A DNA stretch of 64,000 bases, from NCBI GenBank assembly GCA_022605405.1, contig JABYQQ010000003.1, positions 2,046,001 through 2,110,000 on the forward strand, given 5' to 3'. Below are positions 42,657-52,940 of this stretch, one piece after another (positions within the stretch are counted from its first letter, which is position 1; the number at the start of each line of letters is the position of its first letter). The notes beneath the pieces are model-generated. The model made no database searches and was not told where the DNA came from. It saw only the letters and a program-made list of their open reading frames with translations. Both the position numbers and the translations under genes were made by a program. The stretch is from Earliella scabrosa (lineage: Eukaryota > Basidiomycota > Agaricomycetes > Polyporales > Polyporaceae).

Positions 42657-45227
42657 TTACGACGATGCGTTGGAGCCACTCGGCGTACCGGCGGTGGACT
42701 GTATGCCCCCGTCCTCCGCGTGTCCGCTCAGCTGAGAGGCCGGCGCGCCATCCGCATCGCCCATGGGAACGTCATCTGCCGGGAGCGGAATCTGTGACGG
42801 ATCCGTCGCTCCGGCCGGTGGTAGGGCTTGTTCCTCGGGCAGAGGAAAGTCCGCGAGTGATGAAGGGTAGTCCGGCCAAGCGACTTGCACGTCCACGGGT
42901 CGTCCTAGCTCGAAGTTGTGGTATCGACGCGCAACGAGCTCAAGAAGGGATGCGGTTCTCGTGGTGACGCCGCATTCAGCGGCCCATCGTGCGACATCCT
43001 CCAAGCTCACGTTGGCCATCTGCGTGAAGGGACGGATGTCCTCCGTCGTGTTGATTCGCAGGCCGAGCCTCTTTACGAGGCGTTCGTACAGTGAGCTGAC
43101 CAAAAACAGCCGTACGAGGGTGGACAGGAGGGCAGCTCGGATCGCCGACTCCCGTGACCTGGTCGAGGGAATGAACCGCCGTAGAAGGCTGTTGCCTTTG
43201 ATGAGGAGGGGAGACGGGACGGTGGTGTCCTTGGGGTGGCTGCGGAGTTGCCGCGGAATCGAGTTGGGAAACTCGCGGTAGTACTCAGCCCAGCGGTCGA
43301 CAGAGTCGAAGTGCGTGGGCTGGGTGAGTTTCCGAGCCTTCGGAGGAGGGTCTGTATGACCTTCGCCTCGGTCGTGCGAGTCCGCACGTTTGGGCTCCCG
43401 ACGCTTCGACTTCATGTCGTTGCGCCATCCGTTCTTGATGGCTGCTAGTCCAGGTACGGACATGAGGCCGGCGCGCTCGTCAATCTGGTGGATGATGTGA
43501 CGAACGCGGTGGAGGGCGCCGGCCTGCTGGCTGCGAGCTTCCGTCATGAGCGCGTGGGCCTGGTTCGAGTGCCTAGGCACATAGTCGAACCAGGCGTCCG
43601 CGAGGCGTACGTCCGTGTCGCGGAGCATGGCCAGGTCGTGAGGCCATTCCGCTCGTCCCGAGGCAGGTGTGCCCGTAGGGAGCGATCCCCGCGGTGCCGG
43701 TTGTGTCGTCGTAGGAGGACTATACGGCCTCCGTGCTGGTCGAGCAGCTGCGCTGGCACTGCCCTCGCGCCGCGCCGTCCTCGCGTCCTGGGTCTTGCGA
43801 CGCAGTCGACGCAAGTCTTGGTTGTACTGACGCCGTTTGGCGTCCTCGGCGTTGAACTCCGGCTCCTCCTCGTCCTCGTCCGAGCCGTCCAGGATCCGGT
43901 CCATCGCATCGATGTCGATCCGGACCTGCGGTGCGGGCAGCTCCTGCTCAGAGTCTGGCCTTGGGCTCTGGCTAGGCAGCGAGGTCGGGAGGGACATGCG
44001 AGGAGACGTATCTGTCTCCATCACATCGTCCGGCGCTGCGTCTTGAGTGGTACTGGACAGCGCGGGTGCTTGCCATTGGTCCGGCAGTTGCGGAGGGGAC
44101 GGGGGGTTCGTCGGCGCAGTAGGTGCAGAGGATCTAGACGATCCTTGCACGAACTCGGGTTGCGGCCGGTATGCGGGAGGTGGAGAGCGGGAGCGCGTGT
44201 TCACGCGTCCGCGTGCCGCGCTGGATGTGTACGGGCGAGTGGGCCGGTGTCCAGGTGGTGGAGGCCCCATCGATGTTGGTGGCGGGACCCAAGACGTGGT
44301 CCGCGGAGGCGAGCGTCGACGCATGGCGTAATCGTCGCGTGGGTAGTCGCGGCGGACCGGCGATCGGGACCGATCGCGAGCCCTTTGTCGGTCGAGCTCG
44401 TCTCTGAGACCCTCCGCGCGAGCCCGTTGGTCGTCGTGTGCCTCCCAGGCACTCGCGACATGGTCCTCGAGCTCGCGGGCACGGTTCTCGAGCCGCGTGT
44501 TGGTCCTCTGCAACTCGTCCGCTTCAGCACGAAGGCGGCGATTATCTGCGCGGAGCCGATCGAGCTCCTCGTCTTGCTCCTGGGTCCGTGTGCGTAAACG
44601 ACGAAGTTCCTCGTCGTTCCCCTCCCCCCTCGACGCCTGCCAGCGTTGGAAATGTTCGTAGTAGGCGGCCTGTTGCGCCGCCCGAGCCTCCTCGTGGGCC
44701 TGCACGAACTGGGGTTCGCTCGCTGCAGCCGTGAGGTGTGGCACGTACTGTGCACACACCCTGCAGCGAGGGTCTTCGTGCGCCATGCACATCATCTCGC
44801 GCCCAAGGCACCTCCAGTTCAGAGGGTTGCCCATGGGCATGAGCGGTGGCATTCCGGGCGCGGTCTGGACGGTCGTTGGCGGCAACACCATTGAAGGCGG
44901 TTGCATGGCCGTGTACAGGTAGCCGTACGGAGCGGGGTACTGTCCCATCCCCGACGGCTGGGCGTACGGTGGCGCAGCCATACTTGTTGCCGTCGGATAT
45001 TGAGGCGGGGGCGGCATCATATACGATGCCGCCGGGCCCGTCGGGTTTTGAGGGTACTGGTGGGGCGTGCCGTCATGTACGATGGGAGCGCCCCCTGCCG
45101 GTGCGAGGTGAGGGTGGAGAGGAAGGGTTTGCAGCTCTTGGGGCTGCTGTTGCTGTTGCTGTTGCTGCTGATGCCCGCCGTCGACGGCCATGTGTTGTTC
45201 TTGCGGGTTGGCGGGGTTCGGGTTCAT
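42657..45227 (-). CDS. Third ORF of the Gypsy element, 856 aa, unknown function (not an envelope protein)
   Basis: ATG at 45227 (MNPNPANPQEQHMAVDGG); the frame extends upstream to 45332 without an ATG. It lies 222 bases after the pol stop and ends 223 bases before the 3' LTR. Residues 18-33 are a Gln run, then a Pro/Tyr-rich stretch and a Cys/His cluster (CLGREMMCMAHEDPRCRVC). A long coiled coil follows (LRRLRTRTQEQDEELDRLRA onward, about residues 210-290), then an Arg/Ser/Pro-rich region (RDRSRSPVRRDY). The C-terminal globular part includes DVRLADAWFDYVPRHSNQAH, LRINTTEDIRPFTQMANVSL and VARWAAECGVTTRTASLLEL. There is no signal peptide or membrane segment, so it is not env-like. Coiled coil plus SR-type region suggests an RNA- or chromatin-associated role, but this is inference. 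Confidence 0.65.
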   Translation of the reverse strand: MNPNPANPQEQHMAVDGGHQQQQQQQQQPQELQTLPLHPHLAPAGGAPIVHDGTPHQYPQNPTGPAASYMMPPPPQYPTATSMAAPPYAQPSGMGQYPAPYGYLYTAMQPPSMVLPPTTVQTAPGMPPLMPMGNPLNWRCLGREMMCMAHEDPRCRVCAQYVPHLTAAASEPQFVQAHEEARAAQQAAYYEHFQRWQASRGEGNDEELRRLRTRTQEQDEELDRLRADNRRLRAEADELQRTNTRLENRARELEDHVASAWEAHDDQRARAEGLRDELDRQRARDRSRSPVRRDYPRDDYAMRRRSPPRTTSWVPPPTSMGPPPPGHRPTRPYTSSAARGRVNTRSRSPPPAYRPQPEFVQGSSRSSAPTAPTNPPSPPQLPDQWQAPALSSTTQDAAPDDVMETDTSPRMSLPTSLPSQSPRPDSEQELPAPQVRIDIDAMDRILDGSDEDEEEPEFNAEDAKRRQYNQDLRRLRRKTQDARTARREGSASAAARPARRPYSPPTTTQPAPRGSLPTGTPASGRAEWPHDLAMLRDTDVRLADAWFDYVPRHSNQAHALMTEARSQQAGALHRVRHIIHQIDERAGLMSVPGLAAIKNGWRNDMKSKRREPKRADSHDRGEGHTDPPPKARKLTQPTHFDSVDRWAEYYREFPNSIPRQLRSHPKDTTVPSPLLIKGNSLLRRFIPSTRSRESAIRAALLSTLVRLFLVSSLYERLVKRLGLRINTTEDIRPFTQMANVSLEDVARWAAECGVTTRTASLLELVARRYHNFELGRPVDVQVAWPDYPSSLADFPLPEEQALPPAGATDPSQIPLPADDVPMGDADGAPASQLSGHAEDGGIQSTAGTPSGSNASS

Positions 45228-45449
45228 GTCGACGTGGCGGGGTTGGTGGTGGTACGAGCGAGAGAGAGAGAGAGAGCGAGTGCGAGCAGTTGCTGGCGAA
45301 GTGAAGAGAGAGAGAGGCGGACAGGCTCGCAAAATTGCGATTAATTTCGCTAAGTCGCCGTCGCAAGCGCTGTTTCACCTCGACCGCCCGATTGGGTCGT
45401 CGGCGCTTGACGCGGTCACGTGGTCTAACGCGCGACGCGTTAGTCCGCG

Positions 45450-48400
45450 TTAGTCCTCCGCTGGCTTACGCGCCAAGGACCTCCAGTGCTTCACGCCCTG
45501 GAGCCTGAAGTACTCCTCAAGCGCAGCGAGCTTGCTGCACTTGGTGTACGGCTCCCAAGTCGTGTCGCTGTGGGTCCACCTAACGTGGAACTGGACTTTA
45601 TTGTCCTCCCATTTGTGGCCGACAATCTCGTCCACGAGCCATTCTTGCTCGTCGTCGTTCCCCATATCGTAGAACGCACGCGCCTCGCGATGAGGGAATA
45701 ACACGTCGTCATTGGGTTCGTGCTTCCGTAATAAACTTACATGAAACGTTGCGTGAATTCCTCGTTCGACAAGATCGGCCGGTAGTTCTAGGGTGTAACT
45801 AGACGTCTCCCTGCTCGCCTTCAGGACCTTATAGGGTCCAATATATTTGGGTACCAACTTCCGCGCGCGCCCTTTCGGAATCGACAGATTCTTTGTGGAC
45901 AGGTATACTAGATCACCTTCCTCGAAGTCCGGATCCTCTTGACAATCCTGGTTCGCGTAATGGGTCTGGTGCACGCGGCTCTCGATGAGCACGTCGTGCG
46001 CCATCTCCAAATTCGCGCGCGCGCGCTGCGCGAACTCGCGAACGCCAGTGAACGTCGAGTCCGTGCGTATGCCTGACATCGTGCGCGGCATGTAGCCGTA
46101 GTTGAGCTCGAATGGCGCGAATCCTGTTGACGCGCTTGTGGCCGAGTTGAGAGCGAACTCAACCATCGGGATCTTCTCCAGCCAGTCGAGCTGATCGGGG
46201 CGCACCATCGCGCGAAGTATTTGCGTGATAGAGCGGATGTTTCGTTCAGAAACACCGTCGGTCTGCGGGTGGAACGCGGTCGACATGAGGAGCTTCGCGC
46301 CGAGCAGGCGATGAAGCTCCCTCCAGAATCTTGACGTGAACTTGGAGTCGCGGTCCGATACGATGGACTCAGGAAGCCCATGGAGTCGGACGACCTCGCG
46401 CATGAATATCGCTGCGAGGTCCGCGGCCGTGTCGGTAGTGCGAACAGGAATGAGGTGGACCATGGAGGTGAGACGGCATACGACTACCCATAAGTAGTCG
46501 TACCCGTTCGACCTAGGGAATGGTCCGACGAAGTCCATGGAGATACCCATCCACGGAATGAGTGGAATGGGTAGCGAGTGCAAAAGACCGGCCTTGAGCT
46601 TGTTGCGCGATTTAGATACTTGGCAGCGCGCACACGAGATGCAGAACCGGTCGACTTCCAGGCCGAGTTTAGGCCACCAGAACCAGCGGCGGATGTACTC
46701 CGAGGTCTTCTGAGACCCGAAGTGTCCAACCGCTTCGTGGCCTTGGTCGATGATCGTTTGCGTGGTAGTCTTGAGCTTGAACTTCGTGCGAGGTACGCAC
46801 AGTACCTCTTTGCCGCGTCGGTTCACCGTGTACACGAACCCGTCTCTTACGACGAAGCTCTTGTACTGCGATGGCGCCTTGAGGATCTTGCTGAACGTCG
46901 GGTCGGATTCGTAGCCGGCCTTGACGGCGTCCAAGAACCCGTCGATGTCGTTGATCGACTTCTGTAATGACGGGCCGTTGGCGAGGGCGTCCCACACGGT
47001 AGGTGCGGGCTCCTCGTCTTGTTGCACGGTATGTGCTTGTTCGGAGGTGATGGCGCGTTCCGCGGCCTTCGCGACTGCTTCTGCCATTTCCTGAGCTTCC
47101 GCGACGCGTTGCTCAGTCTTCATCCTGAGTTCGCGTTGAGCGTCTCGATCTTTAGGATCAAGGCCGTCGGGGTTCTGACGCGTGATGCGTCCAGCACGGA
47201 GCTCGGCGATGCGAGTGTTGGGCAAGTCGTCCCAGTCCGGGTCGAGGCGTACGTCGGCGTTGACGTAGTCTTGAACCGGATGGAACTCGTCCGCATTGTC
47301 GTTCTCGTAGTACCTTGATAGACAGTCGGCCACCTTGTTGTCCTTCCCGGGCACATGTAGTAGCGTATAGTCGAATCGAGCCATGTACTCGATCCAACGT
47401 ATTTGCCTGTTGTTGGGCTGGGTCGTCGTCTTGAAGAACTCGAGGGCTTTATGATCTGTTACGATCGTAAACTTCCGCCCGAGTAGCTTGTCTTCCCACT
47501 TCATGAGGCCTTCGAGGATGGCAAGGGCTTCCTGTTCGTACGTGTGGTACGCACGCTGCGCGCCGGTGAATTTCTTAGACAGAAATCCAGCCGGACGGCA
47601 GGTCTTCCAGTCCTCGCCTTGCCCATAGAGCGCACCCAGTCCATGTACGGACGCGTCGCAGATCAGCCAGATAGGTTCTGGCTTGCGTGGGTCGATGGGC
47701 TTGAGGATCGGGGCCTTGCACGCCATCCTCTTGATCATGTCGAAGCACTTCTGATGGAGCGGACGCCAGACGAAGGGTCTGTCGTTATGCTCCATGTCAG
47801 AGAGTACTGAGGTATACGCGGACACGTTCGGCATGAACTGTCCGAGATAGTTGACGAGACCAAGGAAGTGTTGAACTTCGTGGTACGACCGAGGAGTCCT
47901 CCAGTCGCAGATGCGACTCATCTTGTCGGTGTCGGCATGAAGCCCGCGATCGTCGATGATGTGGCCAAGACAGTCCATCCTCTTCGAGTACAAGTCGCAC
48001 TTGGAGCGGCTAAGGTATAGCTTAGCCTCTCGCAACTTGTCGGACACAAGCTTGAGGTGCTTCTTGTGGTCCTCGATTGTGTCCGAGAAAACGAATATGT
48101 CGTCCAAGTACATGTGGACGAACCGGCCGATGAAGTCGCGAAAGATGGTGGTCATCAATCGCTGGAAGGTCGCCGGCGCGTTGCAGTCGCCCTGTTGCAT
48201 GACCATGCTAACGAACGTGCCGTATGGGGTCGAAAATGCCGTCTTTCAGATGTCTTCGAGTTCTATACGAACCTGTTCGTAGGCATCTGAGAGATCGATC
48301 TTCGACCGATATTTCGCGCGCGCGACGTCCATGCGGATCTGGTCCTGGTCCGGCAATGGCGTCACGTCCTTGACGGTGTTGTCGTTGCGTTGACGGGCAT

Positions 48401-49019
48401 CAACTACTGTACGTAGTTTGCCGTTCTTCTTCGCAACGCACAGGAGTGGGGCGGCCTGCGTGACATTGGCCATCCGCCACCACATCGCGTTGGTGTACTT
48501 ATTGATCTTCGCAAGCAGTTCGGTCTTTACGGCCTCAGGACATCGCGGTAAGCGATACCTGTACTGCTTGCTCTCGTCGATGAGAGGTATCTTGTGGTTG
48601 ACCTCTCGCCACGGCGGTAAGCCGGGTGGAGGTGGCTGAAGCATGTCGTCGTACTCCGCGAACCATTTATCGCGGAGCTCTTGAAGCTTTGCCTCGTCGT
48701 CGGTTTCGGGAGACTCTCGATGAGTCTTCCGAATCTGTTCGTCGTCGAGGTAGTCGGTCAAGATGTTCACGAACATCTGATGAATCCCCAGTGGATCTGG
48801 GAGACCCGACAGACCCGTTCGTGGACCTTTTGACGAGTGGAGTGTGGGACCTGTACGGTCCGCGATTCTTGGGATTTTTTCGTCTGATTTTCTGCCTTGA
48901 TGTCGTACGGGTGTCGAGATAACGGCGTTGATGCCGTTCCCCTCCCCTCCCGACGACTTTGATGTCTGCGCATAGCGGGAGTGGGGAGGTTCCGCAACGG
49001 TGCTGCCCGCTGCGGTCCC
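45450..49019 (-). pseudogene. Gypsy pol (RT, RNase H, integrase, chromodomain) with an internal stop
   Basis: The frame continues directly after the gag TAG (49020-49022) with no shift; 81 codons link to MFVNILTDYLDDEQ at 48776. RT motifs: PLLCVAKKNGKLRTVVDAR, then SKIDLSDAYEQVRIE, then a TGA at 48248-48246 where Gypsy proteins have Trp, then KTAFSTPYGTF, QQGDCNAPATFQRLM and MYLDDIFVFSD. RNase H: WLICDASVHGLGA and IVTDHKALEFF. Integrase: zinc site GHEAVGHFGS...CISCARCQ, then MDFVGPFP, IVSDRDSKFTS and TAFHPQTDGVSERN (D,D,E). The C-terminal chromodomain EWLVDEIVGHKWEDNKVQFH marks a chromovirus. The TGA blocks translation unless read through, so this copy is probably non-autonomous. Confidence 0.9.
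48246..48248 (-). other. In-frame TGA inside reverse transcriptase
   Basis: Between IELEDI and KTAF. The family consensus at this point is Trp (TGG), so a single G-to-A change explains the stop. The flanking frame is intact on both sides. Confidence 0.85.
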
Positions 49020-52000
49020 CTATGCTTGCTCGATTTCAGCTAGCAGTGCTGTACGCAACTGCCTGCCGACTCCTCGTCGACGATCCTTATCGCGTTGACA
49101 CAGCATTTCCGCCTCGTCGACCTTGTCGTAAAGCGGAATCGCCTTGCCGTCGATAAGGATCCTCCGGTGCTTGAAGTCCAACTCGACGTTATGTCGACGG
49201 AAGAAAGGCGTGCCTAGGATCACGTCGTACCGGTTGATGTCGACGACGTCAAAGTAGTGTTGTTCGTCGACTTGGCCGACCTTCAGTCGTGCCCTTGTAC
49301 CGTGCGTGATCTTCGTCCGACTATTCTTGGTGCCGAGTTGCAGCCCCATCTGCTCGGTCAGATTTATACAATCTGACTGGGCGATGTACGCGACGACTGG
49401 GGACAACATGTCCGTTGTGCTCCCAGAGTCGAACAGCGCGTACGCGGTCACATCGTTGATGATGACTTCCGCGCATAACGGCCATTGGTCCTTGAAGTCG
49501 CGTTGCGGCTGGTCCTTCGGTTCATTCAGTCGTCGAACGCGTGAGTCGTAAAGCCACGCGTTCTTCGCCGTCTTAAGAGTTGGCTCCTGTTCGATTCTGA
49601 ACGATTGGACGAGCTTCTCTGAGGCATCCAACAGCGGCTCGGTCTGTACGACCGGCTGCTCGTTGGCGTCCTCGTCGTCACGACATAACGTCATGACGTT
49701 CGTATACAACTCGTAGTACTCCGAGTCGGACTGTTGACCGTCTAGGTCGACTTCGTCCTCGGACTCGGCGTACAGTCCTTGATAGTCGTCCTCTTGATCG
49801 GATTCAGGAGGTTCCAGGCCTTCCGGTTGTTCGCCTGGCTGATCATGGTCGTCCTCGGCTGGTTCGTTCTGCCCATCTTCGTCATTTTCGACGACGTGGT
49901 GGGCGAACAGCTTGACCTTAGGCTTGCCGTACATAGGACAGGCTGGGCTGTTTGCCCAGTGACCTGCTTTGCCGCACGCAAAGCAGGATCCCGAATTCGC
50001 CTTGTTAGAGGACGAGACTTGAGGCTTCGTCTCATGCCGTATAGGCGGTCTCTCTTGAGGGCGTCCTGGAGGCCGACTAGGGTAGGCGTCCTTCTTGACG
50101 AAGGGTGCCTTCTTCACCAGGATGGGCCGAGATGACCTCGAGGCGTCCGCCTTCTTGATGGGCTTGAATAGCAGCCTTGATGGCTGCGAGTAGCCTCCTT
50201 GCTTCTGGACGGACCCTTGACGGGACGATCCTGAGGCTGGGTTCTGCGTTCTGCTAGGCGTTTCGTGCGCCTGTCGCCGTAGGCGGATGCCAGCGAGCGC
50301 GTCCTCGATTTGTAAGGCCAGCGTGTAGAGGTCGCGACTATGTATAGCCATCGGGTCGATACCTCGCGAGATGACGATATGGTGTTCGAGTTCGCGCGGC
50401 AAGTTCGATAAGAACTTGTCCTTGAACACCTTCTCGCTGGGGTATTCGAACATCCGTTGGGCCCAATGCGTCATGTCTTGATACAGCTTCGCCACGCCTC
50501 CGTCAGGAAGCGGGCGATATCGCACGCGGTCGAATTGGTTGCTGGCGTACTGGAACGCGTCAGTTAAGACGAATCGCCTGTACAGTGCAATGACTGCACT
50601 CTCGAATGTCCAGTAGCGTTGTTGACAATACTCCGATTGGACGTTCTGGAAGAACCAGTTCGCCGCGTCGTCGCTGAGTGCCCCTGCTAGGATGTCCACG
50701 CGGTCGCCATCCATGTCTGGCCCGGTTACGTGAAGTTGTCGGCAGTAGTTGAGGACGTTGCTCAACCATACGTTGAAGACAGCGTCGTCGTCCTTGCCGT
50801 TGTAAGCCGCTGGAGGCGGAATCTTCGAGTGTCGTAAGTAATCCGGGAGCGGTCCTGTGCTTGGCTGAGCCACATGGGTCTGAATCATCTTTACGATGTG
50901 CTTCAGACCTATGGAATCCCTCAGGTTGGTCGCCGGGATTGGCTGTGCCACCGTAGTCGTCGGGAAGATGCCTGATTGGATGGTGGTCGGAGCGAAGGAC
51001 GCTGACGGCGCGTACGAAGTCGCCGGCCACTGACCGGAGGCCGACTGATAGGTCGAGCCTAGATTCACGGGCTGGTACGCGTACGGTGCCTGCGGTGTGG
51101 GTGGTCCTTGCTGTGGCTGCTGTGGTGCCTGGGGCGGCTGAGGTGGTGCAGCCTGCGGTTGAGCCGGCTGAGGTAGAGGAACCTGCTGTTGAGCAGGTGG
51201 TGGTTGTGATGCTTGAGGGTAGGCCGCCTGAGGTGGCGGCTGGGCCGATGGCTGAGGGAGTTGACCTCCCTGTACAGCAGTTGGTTGCGGCACTGTGCCG
51301 GTTCGCACCCCGTATGGCTTGGGCGGCACGGGTGGTCCCGGCGTAGACTGAGATGTCTGCGTGCCGAGTCCGCCTGTGGCGGGTCCCGCTTGACGCTGCT
51401 GAGTCCTGGCCGTACTCGCTGACTCCGGGGCCGGGTAAGCTTTCGCGAGATGCGCAAAGCTCACATGGGACGGTCGAGGTGCCAGCCGTGTAGGCTCTTG
51501 AGGAGCCGGGCCCGGCGTGACGAGTCGGGGCATGCTACTTGGATGCCCTGTGGTCCTGTACTGAGGATGTGGTCCATCTTGTCGTACTGTAGAGGCCGAC
51601 GATCGTGCTGTCGGCGTGTCCGTCGAGCCAGATGGAAGTTGACCTTCCATCGTTTGATGTCCAGTCGTTGGGGATTGAGTGGGGAATGGGACTTGCGGAG
51701 GGTACATCGGAACAGGAGCGGATACTCGTACCGAGGTGTCCGCCGCCTGAGCATATTCCGTCTGCCCCCATCCGCTGTTCTCCTGCGTTTGAGTGTATTC
51801 GCGGACCGAGTCGTCCCCTTGACTGAGTCCAGCGCGGGCCAGTCGCTCGGTGCGGTCTCTGCTAAGAACCTGTTCTATCTCGAGGCCTTGTTCGACTTCC
51901 CGAGAATCGAAATCGTCGTCGTCATATTGGGCTTGCGATGGTTCGGCCTCCTGAACTGGTGCGGTCGCTGATAGGTTGGCCAACTCGTCCGTGTCGAGTT

Positions 52001-52556
52001 GCAAGCCCATGTCGAGGGCGGTCTGCTGGATCTGGCGGAGGAACGCCTGGTCGTCTTGACTGCCGCGAGCGTAGTGACGGTGTTGTTGCAGCATCAGACT
52101 AAGCATCTGAGCTGCCGCGCTTTGCGGTATGCGTAGTATACCGTCGTCCGTGTCGGAGTCATCTTGTTGCGAACGCCGACGTTCCTTACCTTTACGGTCG
52201 GAGACGTACGGTGGTAGTGCCGAAGTAGTCGGTGCCTCTGTATGAGGCATGGAACCGGGTATAGGATTATCGTCCGAGATGTCTTGTCTATCGTAGTCTA
52301 CCGAGTGTCTAGTGTAAGGCGTGGATGTCGCCGCGAAATCAGTCCGAGAAGTATTAAAGGCCGAATTTGGCCGCCGAGTAGGTGTAGTGCCAGCGAGTGT
52401 TGCACTCGTCATGGCTGGGGTACCGCGTCGAGATGTCCGTTCCAATGATATGCCGTGCGCCGTCGTCGAGCCTGTTGTTGAGTGTCGAGAGGCCGCCGAC
52501 TGCGCGGAACTAGACGTTCGTGCGTAGTGGGGGTTGAGGTGTTCCTGAGGATCCAT
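49020..52556 (-). CDS. Gypsy gag with zinc knuckle and aspartic protease
   Basis: ATG at 52556 (MDPQEHLNPHYARTSS), 1,178 residues, TAG at 49022-49020. The first 570 residues are disordered and Gln/Pro/Ser-rich. A capsid-like region (about 600-760) includes HSKIPPPAAYNGKDDDAVFN, VWLSNVLNYCRQL, AANWFFQNVQ and KFLSNLPRELEHHI-like KDKFLSNLPREL. The knuckle CFACGKAGHWANSPAC (about residue 855) has C-x2-C-x4-H-x6-C spacing, slightly longer than the retroviral form. A protease with YALFDSGSTTDML (about residue 1040; catalytic DSG) and YDVILGTPFF precedes the stop. Gag-protease alone can be made without passing the TAG; pol needs readthrough, because pol is in the same frame. Confidence 0.9.
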   Translation of the reverse strand: MDPQEHLNPHYARTSSSAQSAASRHSTTGSTTAHGISLERTSRRGTPAMTSATLAGTTPTRRPNSAFNTSRTDFAATSTPYTRHSVDYDRQDISDDNPIPGSMPHTEAPTTSALPPYVSDRKGKERRRSQQDDSDTDDGILRIPQSAAAQMLSLMLQQHRHYARGSQDDQAFLRQIQQTALDMGLQLDTDELANLSATAPVQEAEPSQAQYDDDDFDSREVEQGLEIEQVLSRDRTERLARAGLSQGDDSVREYTQTQENSGWGQTEYAQAADTSVRVSAPVPMYPPQVPFPTQSPTTGHQTMEGQLPSGSTDTPTARSSASTVRQDGPHPQYRTTGHPSSMPRLVTPGPAPQEPTRLAPRPSHVSFAHLAKAYPAPESASTARTQQRQAGPATGGLGTQTSQSTPGPPVPPKPYGVRTGTVPQPTAVQGGQLPQPSAQPPPQAAYPQASQPPPAQQQVPLPQPAQPQAAPPQPPQAPQQPQQGPPTPQAPYAYQPVNLGSTYQSASGQWPATSYAPSASFAPTTIQSGIFPTTTVAQPIPATNLRDSIGLKHIVKMIQTHVAQPSTGPLPDYLRHSKIPPPAAYNGKDDDAVFNVWLSNVLNYCRQLHVTGPDMDGDRVDILAGALSDDAANWFFQNVQSEYCQQRYWTFESAVIALYRRFVLTDAFQYASNQFDRVRYRPLPDGGVAKLYQDMTHWAQRMFEYPSEKVFKDKFLSNLPRELEHHIVISRGIDPMAIHSRDLYTLALQIEDALAGIRLRRQAHETPSRTQNPASGSSRQGSVQKQGGYSQPSRLLFKPIKKADASRSSRPILVKKAPFVKKDAYPSRPPGRPQERPPIRHETKPQVSSSNKANSGSCFACGKAGHWANSPACPMYGKPKVKLFAHHVVENDEDGQNEPAEDDHDQPGEQPEGLEPPESDQEDDYQGLYAESEDEVDLDGQQSDSEYYELYTNVMTLCRDDEDANEQPVVQTEPLLDASEKLVQSFRIEQEPTLKTAKNAWLYDSRVRRLNEPKDQPQRDFKDQWPLCAEVIINDVTAYALFDSGSTTDMLSPVVAYIAQSDCINLTEQMGLQLGTKNSRTKITHGTRARLKVGQVDEQHYFDVVDINRYDVILGTPFFRRHNVELDFKHRRILIDGKAIPLYDKVDEAEMLCQRDKDRRRGVGRQLRTALLAEIEQA

Positions 52557-52616
52557 GGGTGTCGTCCTTGCACTTCTTGAGTAGAAATCCACTATACGTG
52601 GAGGAGCGTAAAAAAG

Positions 52617-52832
52617 TGTAATAGATCTTGATGGTAGCCCGATTCACGCACGCCCGATGTACGCTGCACCAATCTCTATTCTGAGAAGTGCGTTGTACGG
52701 AGGGTCGTGGTGAAAGGCTGAGCTTTCGCCACGTCGGGCCGAGCGTCTTATAGGACGCTCGGCCGGTTACCCGGATGCGATACATTATGTAATCTACGTG
52801 TAATCTAATCTTATCTTTCCGTTTCCGTTACA
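52617..52832 (-). repeat. 5' LTR of the Gypsy element (216 bp)
   Basis: Base-for-base the same as the LTR at 42218 as far as I can read. Transcription would run leftwards. The sequence right after it on the minus strand, CTTTTTTACGCTCC, does not begin with the TGG of a usual tRNA primer site, so priming may be unusual. Confidence 0.93.
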
Positions 52833-52837
52833 GAGTC
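52833..52837 (+). repeat. 5-bp target duplication GAGTC of the Gypsy element (right)
   Basis: GAGTC directly after the right LTR, matching 42213-42217. Confidence 0.92.
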
Positions 52838-52940
52838 TGGACATGGTACTTATATCCCACCATTCTGGCCATGGCTCGCCAGACTGGCAATATATACCAC
52901 TGATGGTAAGATATTGTCAGACTTACCAGCCATTATACAT

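Larger units (their letters stand above)
42218..52832 (-). mobile_element. Ty3/Gypsy chromovirus-type LTR retrotransposon, 10,615 bp, minus orientation
   Basis: Two 216-bp LTRs that read as identical, 5-bp GAGTC duplications, a purine-rich tract next to the 3' LTR, and gag-protease, reverse transcriptase, RNase H, integrase and chromodomain in Gypsy order. It also carries a third ORF downstream of pol. Identical LTRs mean a recent insertion, yet reverse transcriptase carries a stop codon. It landed in repeat-rich DNA just beyond hAT copy B. Confidence 0.95.

Noticed and set aside
43488..44597. 369-aa ORF antisense to the Gypsy third ORF
   Set aside because: Arg/Cys-rich composition typical of a shadow of a GC-rich coding strand; no motif.
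42657..45227. Envelope gene making the Gypsy element an errantivirus-like retrovirus
   Set aside because: No signal peptide, no transmembrane segment, no furin-type site; coiled coil and Arg/Ser regions instead.
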